Source: Luzula sylvatica
Lineage: Eukaryota; Streptophyta; Magnoliopsida; Poales; Juncaceae
Length of the DNA: 64,000 nucleotides
Reading direction: 5' to 3'
Assembly (NCBI GenBank): GCA_946800325.1
Contig: OX326960.1
Span: 52,846,855 to 52,910,854 of the forward strand
The notes beneath the pieces were generated by a model. That model was not told the DNA's origin. It ran no database searches and saw only the letters and a program-made list of their open reading frames with translations. Every line of letters starts with the position of its first letter. Positions within the stretch are counted from its first letter, which is position 1. The translations under genes were made by a program, and so were the position numbers. Below, in pieces: positions 48,442-60,194 of the stretch.

Positions 48442-48714
48442 TAGTTAGAAATTAATAATATTTTTATTTTGATATGATTAAGAAATAAATATTATAGTTA
48501 TAAAATTTCATAAGAAATAATACAATTATGAAATATTTTATTCATTTCCTACATCTAATCCTATGATTTTCATCAAACACCTTTTAAACATCCTACACTC
48601 GCAGTTTTTGCATTTTCCTGCTACCAGAGTTTCCTGATATTCATATATCGGTTTCCTGCTACTATGAGTTTCCTGCTGCTACACAAAACTGACCTAGCAA
48701 ACACGCCCTAAGTG
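47390..48714. mobile_element. Possible non-autonomous DNA transposon filled with (TAA)n
   Basis: The left end GGCCCTGTTCGG and right end CAAACACGCCC are imperfect inverted repeats. Inside, AAAAGGGGTGTTCGG...TATCCTAG (47457) is mirrored at 48556-48595. The middle 800 bp are TAA/ATT microsatellites with one (CTA)n stretch. I cannot confirm a target duplication; the type (PIF/Harbinger or hAT) stays open. Confidence 0.45.
47720..48445. repeat. (TAA)n microsatellite clusters
   Basis: Repeated (AAT)n runs, the longest near 48040-48092 and 48370-48442, with a (CTA)n segment at about 48369-48394 adjoining the last. Short ATACATAATTAAAAATGTATT spacers recur between runs. Confidence 0.95.
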
Positions 48715-49303
48715 TGGGTGAGGCCAAAGGATAATTTTCTCAATGGACCCATCCAATTTCTAGATGAGCCAGGCGTATGAGTGAAGGTTAAATACAATAT
48801 GAACTCTTTAAAGGAGTTTTCTTTTAGTGGGCTGTTAGTAATTTTTAGTGGCCTGTTAGTCTAAAAAAATATAGGTTAAGTAGATTTTTAAAGGTGTTTT
48901 CTTTTAGTGGGCTGTTAGTAATTTTTTTATGAAGGCCTTGTTTTGCCCTTTTCTATCTTTTGTGTGGGTTGTAAAAAATTGTAATATGAACTCTTTTATA
49001 TTCTATTTATTATTTAGAAGGGAGGTTTTTAACTCTCTCTAAATTTATTCAAAAAACATCCTAATTGAATTTTGGTTTTTTTTTTTTTTTTAACATATTA
49101 TTGAAAACTAACACAAATAATATTATATTGACTCTGTTAACATATTCTTACTTCCTTTATTTATCTCGTTCTTATCACACGGACTGTTATTCTTATCTTT
49201 GTTTGCTACGAGAAACACTAAATTTACCGGACTTCGGGTTCCGCACTTATCCCCCACGATAAAGCCCAGTTTAGTTATCTCTCTTATCCCCGCTATATCT
49301 TCC
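48715..49303. other. Intergenic upstream of SCP2-1
   Basis: A 43-bp block (AGGAGTTTTCTTTTAGTGGG and what follows) occurs twice near 48815 and 48890. No gene. Confidence 0.5.
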
Positions 49304-49310
49304 TATAAAT
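49304..49310 (+). promoter_or_regulatory. TATA box of SCP2-1
   Basis: TATAAAT in CCTATAAATTATA, 117 bp before the start codon. Confidence 0.6.
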
Positions 49311-49426
49311 TATACCATCAATACAGAGAAATAAATCATCACTGCATTTAATACAATCAGGACGTGCTATCTCCTTCTTCTTCATCGTCATCAATCAAGA
49401 ACAAGCGAAGGAAATCAATCAAGAAA

Positions 49427-50255
49427 ATGAAGAGCTCTTTGAAATCGGCAGCTTTGTTGGAGCAAATGAAGCATCACCTCGATACCGATGCTGGTAAAGA
49501 TCTCAAGAAGAAGGTCGGCCTCGTCTACCAGCTCAATATTGCTCCTAAGGTCTTATTCCTCTCCTCTTTTCTTTGTTTCGTGAATTTCTTCAATTTATCA
49601 ATTCGTGTGAGCAAGATCTGAATTGGGTTCTTTTTGTTTCTGATTTGTGATTAACAGAAGATGGGGATTGATGAGGAGATCTTTGTGGTTGATCTCAAGG
49701 AAGGCAAAGTCTCCACTGGTACTCCTTCAATTCCCTTAATTATCTACTTTTTAATTCACTGGTTTAATTTTAGTGAAACAAATTGCGGCAAAATATTTGT
49801 CTTGTGTGTGTTCAAGAATCAATCTGATTGTAGATTTCCATGGAAATTATCCATTAGTAAATCATTAACTTCTTATACTTAAATATCCCTCTAAATTCTC
49901 TTATTCCCAATTTTATCTGCAACAAAAATTGTTAATCTGTTTGGTTTTTTGAAAATTTTCTATTCAGGTCCATACAAGGGGAAACCAGACGCCACTTTCT
50001 CATTCACTGACGATAATTTCCTCGCCATATCCAGTGGTAAAATGAACCCCCAAATGGCCTTCATCAGGTACTAAAATTATCTAATTTCTCTCTAAATTCA
50101 TTCAAGTTTTATCATTTTTTCCTGATAAACTTAATCCATTGTTGATCAATTTAAATTTGGGGTTTTGATTCAGAGGAGCTATGAAAATAAAAGGAAGTAT
50201 CGGTGCTGCCCAGAAGTTCACTCCTGATATCTTCCCCAAGCCCGCAAAACTTTAA
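49427..50255 (+). CDS. SCP2: Sterol carrier protein 2 domain protein (copy 1)
   Basis: Small soluble lipid-transfer protein that binds sterols and fatty acyl chains, expected in peroxisomes. Exons are 49427-49549, 49658-49718, 49968-50067 and 50174-50255 with GT-AG introns, 121 residues, which is a single SCP2 domain as in the plant stand-alone SCP2. Visible landmarks are LVYQLNIAPKKMGIDEEIF, VDLKEGKVSTG, PDATFSFTDDNF and the conserved GKMNPQMAFIRGAMKIKG. The protein ends in AKL, a type 1 peroxisomal targeting signal. I chose the ATG at 49427 because it gives the normal N-terminus (MKSSLKSAALLEQMKHHLDT); the frame is open further upstream but without an ATG. It is paired with a diverged copy at 54996. 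The gene looks intact. Confidence 0.95.
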
Positions 50256-52095
50256 AGCAAAGAAAGCAAAGAGAAGATCATGTTTGATGATTATCGAATA
50301 TATATATAGAATAATCAATAATGTCTGATAAAGTCGTGTTTCTGAATAATTCGTTTTATTGTTCGTCTCTGAACCATTTTATTCCTTGTATGTTGAGAAC
50401 TTATTTGACTGCTTGAGTCCAAGTATTGTTTAATTTAATCATTGATTATGTGTTTCTCTTGAAAGGGTAAATGTGATATTTTTATATTTTGTGGTGGTGC
50501 ATACGGAAAAAGTTTCGAGTTTGGAGTTGTTGAACAAACTTATAAAATAGCTTCAAATGGATAGCTCGCAGCCTACCCGAAGCTTGAAGCGATTTCAATT
50601 TTGTTTTATCAAACGATCGTTATATACCTGTTAATGATGAATTGATAATTGATATTTCTTACATTTATCAATTAGTTTAACACTTTGCATAATCATGCAA
50701 ATAAAATCTTTCATACATAAAAAATATTTTTATTCTTAATTTTTGTCATCATAAAAAAACAATTAAATTGTAACATATCATATATATTTAAATATGAAAA
50801 TTAATATATATTGATTTGATTTGATTTTTTCATGATATTAGAAAAAATATTTTTTCATTATTCATGGAAGATATAAATAATAGTATATAATTATAATAAA
50901 TATCAATCACCATAAATAGGGATATAACGATAAAAAAAAATTGAACTTGCTCTCAATTTAGCCATGTTAGCTCTTGCATAGCGTCATCCAAAGAAAATTG
51001 ATTAAAAAAAGAAAACTTACTATGAAATTAATTATCATTTAATCTTCGAAATACTAGTCAGTCGACCAAAATACCCTTCTAGTTCTCTAACCCTAACTAT
51101 TATTTATCCATGCCAAAAGCATCCCTTTCTCATGATCAACAAATTAAGTGGCACTAGTATGTGAAAGGGACAATATTACTTCATTAAAAAAATGTTTAAT
51201 TTAACTCATAAGTTAATTTCGGACATTTTTGTATAGAAAAATTGAGCTTTAGAATAATTATTGGGATATAAATAGGGAACATTTTCGAAACCCACGTGTA
51301 TATGATACAGCTAAAAAAATATATCATATGTGTTAAAAAATATAGCATGTATTGTTAGATATATCATACATCTAAAAACGTATGACGCATAAAGATATGA
51401 AAAATAAATAACATACATTTTAAATGTACATGTAAAAATGTATAATATACATTTAAAGGGTATGATTCATTTATAAATTGTATAAAAAAAAGCTGGATGA
51501 AATGCAACGTGCATTAGAAAATGTAAAAAATATATAACAAACAACAAATACATACTTTTTGTATGAAAAAACAAAATGTCACGTATCGCATTTTTATTGA
51601 TTTTGATGTCCGGAGTGCATAATCTTTTATATATTATTTTTTACTCACTATGGAGTTTAACTTATTCTCTTCCATCCAAATGATCATTTTGTTTACCAGA
51701 ATACCCATCATTTAATTATTTTCATATTTATTTTATTCCATGACAAATATAATTAAAATATGTTTAGCATAATGTTTTGTGTTATTATTTTGACAATATT
51801 TTATGATATATTGCACAATTTATTCATTTATTTAAGATATTATATTATATTAAAAAAAAAATATGTATGTGCTTATATTATTATTTTATTTTCAAAAAAT
51901 ATTTTGTGTATAAATAAATTATAATTTTATTTTATTGGAAGTATTATTTTATTAATATTGTGTTTTATGGTTGCATTTACATTGTAGTATTTGTTAATAA
52001 TAGATGTTAAAATATAATTTTTTTTAATTGGTATTTGGTTTAAACAAAAAAATAAAATAAATCAATAAGGGCATGTCAATACAAAATAAATAGAA
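50256..52095. other. Intergenic between the SCP2 genes
   Basis: SCP2-1 3' UTR followed by AT-rich DNA. No gene, boundary or repeat could be supported before the Helitron end at 52096. Confidence 0.4.
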
Positions 52096-52150
52096 CTAGC
52101 AATAGCCCGAGCAACAATTGCACGGGACTTCATACCCTTTTTTTTTACAT
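52096..52150 (-). mobile_element. Helitron 3' end, minus strand
   Basis: The minus strand reads CCCGTGCAATTGTTGCTCGGG, a 9-bp stem with one mismatch, then CTATTG and CTAG followed by T at 52095. The element extends to the right; I could not place its 5' end, which must lie before 53220. Confidence 0.65.
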
Positions 52151-52567
52151 GTTTTTGTATAATTTGTTTAAATAGAATTTGTGTGGGTACGTTTAAACTC
52201 AATTATATAATCACAATATGTTTGCAGATATATTGATGTCAATAAATGCATTATAATTAATAAAAGTACATGAAATTTGTCTATCATGGATATATGCATT
52301 ATAATTAATAAGGATCCATGGAATTGGTCCATCATTATAAATCCACACAAAATAAATAAAATAGAACATGTTATAATTCAAACAAAATTAATGTTTCAAA
52401 ACAAATAAAAGAAAACCGGGAATAATACACATAAAATCGAAATATATATTTAAAATGTCATTCATTAACATAAAAAATATCAATTTTTTTTAAATAAAGA
52501 ACACAATTGTAAATTATAGCATAAAAATTTAACAATTGAGCCATTGTTTCATAGGGAAATTATATAT

Positions 52568-52836
52568 GGAGTCCCGATAATACAAAAATAACATTCTTGA
52601 TGAGGCGGCAAGAGAGGATTAAGTAGGTTGATTAGTATTATTGATTGACACAATTAACGATTTAATTGACCGTTTAATTGAATTGACACGTCATTTAACA
52701 TACACTAATATTAACATATTATAAATTATTGATGTGATAATTAAACGTGTCAATTAACATTTAATTAAGTCAATTACAAATGCTAATAAATTTACTTTGT
52801 CACCCCATCAAGGATATTGTGATGAGTTCGGGGACC
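52568..52836. mobile_element. MITE, Mutator-like, imperfect 10-bp TSD
   Basis: 269 bp with inverted arms (GGAGTCCCG...CTTGATGAGGCGGCAA, mirrored by TTGTCACCCCATCAAGG...CGGGGACC). Flanked by AATTATATAT (52558-52567) and AATTATATTT (52837-52846), 9 of 10 identical. Confidence 0.7.
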
Positions 52837-53219
52837 AATTATATTTTTCTTTCATACATGGGTATAAATTGGATTGCAATAGAAACAAAACATAAAAAAA
52901 AAATAGAGGACACGTGTCACCATGTGATGATATGTTCAAAATTATATCTATTGAATTTTTGGACCGAAAATGTTAACACTAATTCCAGGGGGGGTATAAA
53001 AAGAAATCAATTTATATTTTATGGGGTTTTGAGGCAATAAAAAAAACCAGAGAGATTTCCATAATTTAAAAAAAAGCTAGGAGATTTTCCAAGGATTCCA
53101 TTATAAATTTCTTTGACCAAATTAAGGGTATATTAGTAAAAAAAGTATAAATTCATCTGTGTTAACTATAGAAAAGTTAATAAGTTTTTCGGCAATTTTC
53201 CTGAATATCATAAGAAGAA

Positions 53220-54749
53220 TTTACCCACACCCTTATTTTGGACCCAACTTTGTGCAATTTCCTTGTGCCACATCATCACTTTAATTTCAACCATTAGATT
53301 ATGATATGTGACAAAATTTAAATCATTAATTAATCATTGATTTTTTATAAACATATTTTATAACCATTTAAGTGTCACTTATTTTACACTATGTTTTAAG
53401 GATTCTTAGCAATCTACATCATCATATATTAATGGTATGAATTATTATTATTGGTTAGGTTAGTGTTAGACTAAGTATATTCAATTGTTTATCATTTCAC
53501 ATAAGATTACATGATAAAATGTAAATGCAATGGAACACTCTATGGATGGCGGTGATATGGGAATTATGGAAAGAACGTAACAGAATGATCTTCCAAGACA
53601 AAAAGGCGACGCCACGAGTTATAGCGAGACGAGCGATGCATGAAGCAGCACTATGGTCGAAGATACCAAACTAACCCTAACGGCACAACACGTGGAAGTA
53701 GCATAGTAATACTAACTTTGAATAACCAACTAACCCCCTGTAAATCTCGTTTTTTTAACATATTAATACAAAACTTTTAAGGTATAGCTATGCTATCCTT
53801 AATTCAAAAAAATATATTATAAACATACAACACATAGTAGTATTTTTTTAGAAATTTAATTTTAAAAATTCATGAAATATTTGTTTTTGTTTTCTCTTTA
53901 TTTTGACATCCATATTAACATAGTTCATACAAACCATTTTCATAATTTGAGTTTGTAAAAATATTATGTAAAAAATACAATGCAAAAAGTGCAGTGTTTA
54001 CATAATAAAATTTGAAGTAATTTATTTACATAATATAATTTTAAGTATTAATATTTGTTTTTAAAAAATTATAACTATAATAATTCCATATGATACTAAG
54101 TTGATTATATTTGTGTTTTCAATCAAACAAATTTAATATTAAATTTTTTGAAAAATAATATAAATTTAAAAAAATAGTTTATTCATCTAAATAATTTCTT
54201 GAATTTATAAACACTTATTAATATTGTTATTTTTTAAAAAATAAATTTTATGATATAAACTAATTTATACGTATGTCTGTGCTAATTTTTTCTTTATTTA
54301 TTAAATTACTTTCACTAATAAATTTGATATTATTTATAATTTTCACTGCATTTTGAATTAATAACAAATTATTAGTATCATATAATTAATGATATGTTAA
54401 TACGCGTGTTGTATGATTCATTATTTTTATATTTGATATTGTATGAAATATTGTGAACATCAATGATATAATATTTGTTGTTATAGTTTTGTAAAATCAT
54501 GTTATACCTCATATATTATTATACAACGACATTAGTATAAATGCTATTATTTGATTAAGAAAATGAAATTTTTTGCTATCATAATGTAAAATAATTGTAG
54601 ACTATATACATAATCATAGACAAATGAGTTGAAATAATTTTATTATAAAATAAATTTTTTAATATCATCATACAAATATATATTTTGTATTACAATACAA
54701 AAAAAAACATAATTAACATCTTTGTCGCGTAGCGCGAGTATTCTCCTTG
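53220..54749 (+). mobile_element. Helitron B, ends 246 bp before SCP2-2
   Basis: The 5' TTACCCACACCCTTATTTTGG and the long AT-rich body align with Helitron A. The 3' end has TCGCGTAGCGCGAGTATTCTC then CTTG in place of CTAG, so the terminus is mutated. A LINE fragment sits inside at about 53535-53815. No Helitron proteins are present. Its right edge lies next to the promoter of SCP2-2 and may supply part of it. Confidence 0.68.
53535..53815 (+). pseudogene. Truncated LINE 3' end inside Helitron B
   Basis: The frame LWMAVIWELWKERNRMIFQD, ending ALWSKIPN and a stop near 53673, is the C-terminal tail of a plant L1-type ORF2. A 3' UTR-like segment (TGTAAATCTCG...TTAATACAAAACTTTTAAGG) and an A-run follow. 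The flanking sequence is continuous in Helitron A, so this is a 5'-truncated LINE insertion. It is a different subfamily from 44922-46290. Confidence 0.75.
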
Positions 54750-54995
54750 TAAATTTGATTATTTGGATACCATTCAGTTTATGGTCTGGAAAGATAAGAT
54801 ATTGTTTGTTGAGAACAAATAAAAAGTCGACAACTTGGGCAAAAATGGGCAAAAATTCCCAAAAATACGTGCACTGAAGTTGTCAGCCCTTTCCTTCTAA
54901 ATAAATTTCAATGCAGTAATGTATTATTTGTAAGATCATTAGTTTACGGAGCAAAAAAAAACAAACTCGAATCGAGACGTTCTGTTCCTCTAATC

Positions 54996-55712
54996 ATGGA
55001 AGCAATGAAGTTAGAGAAGAAGAGCTCGTTAAAGTCCGCAACATTGTTGGTGCAAATGAAGAACCATCTCGAGACCAACGCCGGCAAAGAACTGAAGAAG
55101 AAGGTCGGCTATGTTTACCAGCTCATGATCGCCCCAAAGGTCTCGCATTTCAGAATTTTTTTGATTAATTTGTCCAGTTCGCGACATTAACTCGTTGGAT
55201 TAATAGTTGACCTTTTTTTTCTTCTTCTGAATTGTGCCGAACAGAAGATGGGCATTGATGAGAAAATCTTTGTGGTTGATCTCAAGGAAGGCAAAGTATC
55301 CAACGGTACTGCTTTTATTCCCGTAATGTTATGGAAATTCGATAGAAATCGATAGTTCGAACCAAAATTTTATTTGTAAATAATGTTGATATTTTTTTTG
55401 GTTTCATGAAAATTAATTTGTTTAGGACCATATAAGGGGAATCCAGATGCCACTTTCTCGTTCACTGATGAAATTTTTCTTTCTATCGCCAATGGAAAAA
55501 TGAACCACCGTATCGCCGCAGTTAGGTATTCAAAATAACTCCATTCTATCCTATATTAATTTAGTTTATATATTTTGTAACATTCTTATTAATTTAATTT
55601 AACTTAATTTTGGTCATGTATATAATGTAGAGGTGTCATAAAAATTAAAGGAAATGTTAATGCTATTGAGAAGTTTAGTCCTGATATTTTTCCCAAGCAA
55701 GCTAAACTTTGA
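54996..55712 (+). CDS. SCP2: Sterol carrier protein 2 domain protein (copy 2, diverged)
   Basis: Same four-exon structure as copy 1: 54996-55139, 55245-55305, 55426-55525 and 55631-55712, exons 2-4 of exactly the same lengths (61, 100, 82 nt). It encodes 128 residues, with a longer charged N-terminus (MEAMKLEKKSSLKSATLLVQ). KKMGIDEKIFVVDLKEGKVS and PDATFSFTDE are kept, and the C-terminus is again AKL, a peroxisomal targeting signal. The normally very conserved GKMNPQMAFIRGAMKIKGS segment has become GKMNHRIAAVRGVIKIKGN, so the lipid tunnel lining is altered. No stop or splice defect is seen, so it is probably expressed but with changed ligand preference (inference). Tandem duplicate of 49427-50255. 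Confidence 0.92.
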
Positions 55713-55853
55713 GGTTAAGCACTCCATGTCTAATTTATATACATTCAATTATTACAGAAAAAACCTACAACTTACAAGACCTGTGAATTATTCAGGTTTT
55801 GTATGTTAAACTTCTTTGACAGTTTTAGTTCTATTTGTTATTTATTAATTGTC

Positions 55854-56115
55854 GAGCCTATTTACTGTGCCCTCAAATTCCTCCCAACATCCTCTATATT
55901 ACGAATTAGCGATTAATTATCACGGTGATTAGTAAAAAAATATTTCATTAACAATTAATTAATATATAATTAAAATACATATGTATTAACAATTAATAAT
56001 TAAAACTAATTAATTATTAATGCAGTGCACTTTTGTTAATCACAATGGTAATTAATCACTAATTTTTGATACGGAGGATGTTGGGACAAATTTAAGGAAA
56101 ATAATAGAATTGTCC
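55854..56115. mobile_element. MULE-type MITE, family copy 1
   Basis: 262 bp, left end GAGCCTATTTACTGTGCCCTC, right end the inverted counterpart (GAATTGTCCTT). Inner arms CCCAACATCCTC / GAGGATGTTGGG. Target duplication TTAATTGTC (55845-55853) and TTAATTGTT (56116-56124), 8 of 9 identical. Confidence 0.78.
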
Positions 56116-58237
56116 TTAATTGTTTATGTATTTCTTCTGTAAAGGTAAATATTATAATCTTATACTTTGGAAGTTTTTAATATATGTTATTGTACCTTCT
56201 CAATAAATACATCATAATGAGCCTGGGTTGGTATAATTAGGATAAATTGAAGTTTGTTTCCGTACAAGAAAGATCAGTAAAGACATTGATATATTATGCC
56301 ATGTGTTCTTTATGCGAACGTTAAACTTCGCGACACTAGGAAATATTACCGTTCCCAATTCACAGAGTAAGAGATATAACCTCTTCAATAACAATGATCG
56401 ACACCTTCAAATGCAGAGTGAGAGATAGAGGTGTCGATATGCAAATTGGATACTTCTTTTTTCGAATAGACGAGATGAATTGGAATTTGTATTTTTGCCT
56501 ATGTATATTGTGGTCAATTATACTTTCTATGTTACCTTTAGTTGTCCATACTAATGATATATGTCAATTTAATAAATAATTGTGAAATTGAAGTTAAGGA
56601 CGTGAAGAAAAAAGAAAATATAAAGATAAGTAAAATAGATTATAAAAAATTGTGAAATTAAAGAACTTCAAGGCGAATTTGAAAAAAATATCAAATTTTG
56701 AACCCGGCAAGTAGCTTCAAATAAATGGTTAAGCACCCAGACACAGACAAATCTGTGCTCAAAATTCAAGTGTCAATCAAATAGTTGTGTGCTCGAAATC
56801 CTAATGTACCATTACAAAATTCTAATAAATCATTACAAATTAAAAAAAATTAATACAATATGATATAAATCCATTACAGAACACAGCAAAATCCTAACAA
56901 ATCAAAATAATAAAATCATTACAAAACCCTAATAAACATATTACAACTCCTAATTGCGATTTTATCTCATTAGACAACTCCAACTTGTAACCCATTATAC
57001 ATACAATTGCATAGATAAATCCAACAAGTAGTTAATACACAATTCTCCATGATGATTTATTTTACATATCAAGCATGCATACAATTGCATAGAATTATTC
57101 CTTCAGCATATAATGGATTAATGGAAGTAGAGCATACAATTGCTCCTAATTGCGATTTTAATCCTTCAGCGTATAGAATTATTCCTTCAGCATACAATTG
57201 CATACAATTGAATGCGAATGTCTTTTCGCTTCCCTTAACCCTTCACACATATAAAAGAAGAGAAAGGAAATGGCTGTAAACCGTTAGTAAAATTAGCATC
57301 GTCGAATGCAGATACTGGTACGGCTAGAGAAGGGGTTGCCGTACCAGTATCACAAGGAAATGGCTGTAATTGTAAACCCTTCACGCATACAGTCAAGGTA
57401 CCGTTAGTACTGGTACGGCTGCCGTACCAGTAAATAAAAGTAGAGAAACGAAATGAACATACCTTGTGATAAGACCATCGATTTAGGATTCTTTTCATAC
57501 CAGTGAACTCATCGGTTTGGGGTTTCTTGTCATTTTCTGTTGATTTAGCGTAGAGAAGGGGTTTGTGGCTGGCTTTGGGATGCAATTAGGGGCAATCACT
57601 CCAAAATTATCAAATTCAGTACTGTACAGTATGAACCAGTTTAGCTATTGTGGAGAAATGGAAAGAAATAACTTTAATTTAAAAAACCCAAATTGAAAAA
57701 AAGGGAAATTGACAGAAATAACTTCAATTTTAAAAAAACCCAAATTGAAAAAAAAAAAACGGAACCTGACAGAAACTTACCATTTCAGTGAAAAAACTCA
57801 TATTAAAAATACTAATTTCAGTTAAAAATATTAATTTGAAGACATATACTATTCGAGGATGAAACCTGGTGGCTTTGAGTGGCTTCGCCAATTAGTCGCT
57901 CGAGATCCGGATCCATCAAGTGGCTCACGATCCGGAGGCTTCACAATCCAGATCTCTCAAGTGGCTCACGATCCGTATTCGCCGAGTGGCTTCTCCAGCA
58001 AGTAGGATCGTGACTTCTCGTCACGAGTGGCTCACTCTCTGGCTCTCGATCAAAAAGGGATGAGTTCTCCTTCTCTTCCTCTCTGTATAGCACGAACCGC
58101 AGAAGATGGAAATTTTTAAACATTTTGATGACATGATTTCTTGGAAAATATTTTGATGACATGATTTCTTGGAAAATCAGAATTAACAATTAACTAAACA
58201 TAATTAGTATTCATATGTATTAACAATTTCTAATTTA
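56116..58237. other. Intergenic with short repeats
   Basis: 57040-57200 contains reiterated CATACAATTGCATA and ATTCCTTCAGCATA units. 57235-57440 has two GTACCAGTA/TACTGGTAC palindromic patches and a repeated GGAAATGGCTGTAA. 57870-57995 repeats AGTGGCTCACGATCCG. 58122-58177 is two tandem 28-bp copies of ATTTTGATGACATGATTTCT plus GGAAAAT. No gene is recognised. Confidence 0.6.
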
Positions 58238-59833
58238 TCAACCCCCTTCTTTTGGACTCATCTTTATGCAATCTCCTCATGTCACCTCATCACAACTCAT
58301 GCCACGTCATCACAATTATTTCAACCATTAGATTATGATATGTGGCAACATATGAACCATAGATTAACATTTGATTTTGTGTGGTTATGTTTTATTTGTA
58401 GATATTTATGTGTCCCTTATTTCACACATAGTTTTAAGCAATTTTAGAAGGCCACATCACCTTACACTAATGACGTGTCAAAACATTATTTGTTAGGTTC
58501 ATGTTGGACCAATTGTATTTGATTTTGAATTTTTTTCACAATATGATACATGATAAATTGTGAATACAAATAGAATGTGAAGAGTTTAAATATCTAACAT
58601 TAATAAATTAATAAATCAATATATAATATAATAAAACATACATCAAATATTGTTAGTATTTTCATAATATAATTTAAAAAAATTAAGAATTATATTCGTT
58701 GGAATTTTATCTTTAATTTGAGATACATATTATCATATATTTAATATTTTTTTCTAACTTAAAATTATGAAAACAATTGTGTAAAAAAAGATATAAAAAT
58801 AAATATAATTACATTAATGACTTGTAAGACTAATTATTATTATTTTTAAAACTATAATTGAAAAAAATTGCACATACTACCAAGTATGTTATTATCATAT
58901 ATTCAATATTTTTCTCTAACTTAAAATTATGAAAACAATTATGTAAAAAAGATATAAAAATAAATATAATTATATTAATGACTTGTAATCCTTATTGTTA
59001 TTATTTTTTAAAATATAATAGAAAAAAATTTGCACATCCTAATTATTATTATTATTTTTAAAACAATTATGTTATATTTGTATTTGTACTTAAAACAGTT
59101 TCATGTTAATCTTTAAAAAAAAATAATGAAAGATATTTATTTACTAAACACAAATAATTTCTTTAACTTATATAATATTATTCAATAATAAACAATTATG
59201 TAAAAAAGATATAAAAATAAATATAATTATATTAATGACTTGTAATCCTTATTGTTATTATTTTTTAAAATATAATAGAAAAAAATTTGCACATCCTAAT
59301 TATTATTATTATTTTTAAAACAATTATGTTATATTTGCATTTGTACTTAAAACGGTTTCATGTTAATCTTTAAAAAAAAATAATGAAAGATATTTATTTA
59401 CTAAACACAAATAATTTCTTTAACTTATATAATATTATTCAATAATAAACATAAAACTTAAAATTTATCAGACATAATTTTTTTTTAAACTTTTACAATG
59501 TTATTATTCTTAATTTTAGATGAAAATTTAAAATATCATATGGCTTTTATTTTTGTTTATGTCCACTCATGTTGTTTTATTATTTTATAGTGACATTTAT
59601 TCTTTTTTGTATGTGTTGCATTATAGTACTAAATAAATATTTCGCAATGTGTCATATTCAAAAATAATATGATAATTTTGTCATCATCAAACTTCCTTAA
59701 TCAATATGATATTTATTTTCATAAAGTCTTATATTCGATCCCGAAAAGTCATAACTATATATTATGTGTATATATTACGTGTATGGTAAAACAAATGAAA
59801 CAAAACCGCCGCGAAGCACGGGTAATCTCCTAG
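58238..59833 (+). mobile_element. Helitron C
   Basis: Starts TCAACCCCCTTC after an A and ends CCGCGAAGCACGGG, then TAATCTCCTAG with a T following. Both ends fit Helitron rules, and the 5' 150 bp resemble Helitrons A and B (TTTCAACCATTAGATTATGATATGTG in part). It contains a recent tandem duplication of 257 bp (58933-59189 and 59190-59446). No coding sequence. Confidence 0.75.
58933..59446. repeat. 257-bp tandem duplication in Helitron C
   Basis: Two adjacent copies with two or so differences (TTTGTATTTG/TTTGCATTTG, AACAGTTTC/AACGGTTTC). A third, more diverged partial copy lies just upstream (about 58770-58930). Confidence 0.9.
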
Positions 59834-59913
59834 TTAATATTAATTATTAATTATGTGTATTTTGTTAAGTATCATGTTTATTAAGTGTATTACTTAGAAA
59901 ATAGAATATATAT

Positions 59914-60182
59914 GAGAAACTTTACTTTTTCCCGTCCAATTCCTCACCCACTTCCCCATCTCCCAATTAACAATATTAACAATTTTAATTAACATCTCAA
60001 TTAATCATTAATATATTTTATTAATCGTTAATTCTAATTAATAATGGTTAATGGGAACGGATATTAATTACATATAAATATTTCACTAATTATACATTAA
60101 CCATTAATAATTATATTTAATTAGACGCTAATTAAGAGATGGGAAAATGGATGGAGAATATGAGGGCACCATAAATGGTCTC
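59914..60182. mobile_element. MULE-type MITE, family copy 2
   Basis: 269 bp between perfect 9-bp duplications AATATATAT (59905-59913, 60183-60191). Right end reads GAGACCATTTATGGTGCCCTC on the minus strand, left end GAGAAACTTTACTTTTTCCC. Same family as 55854-56115. Confidence 0.85.
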
Positions 60183-60194
60183 AATATATATAAT

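Noticed and set aside
49364..49426. N-terminal Ser/Lys-rich extension of SCP2-1
   Set aside because: The frame is open but begins at GTG, not ATG; the ATG at 49427 gives the normal SCP2 start.
57235..57585. 116-codon minus-strand frame
   Set aside because: Covers palindromic and repeated patches; no domain recognised and no splice or promoter signal.
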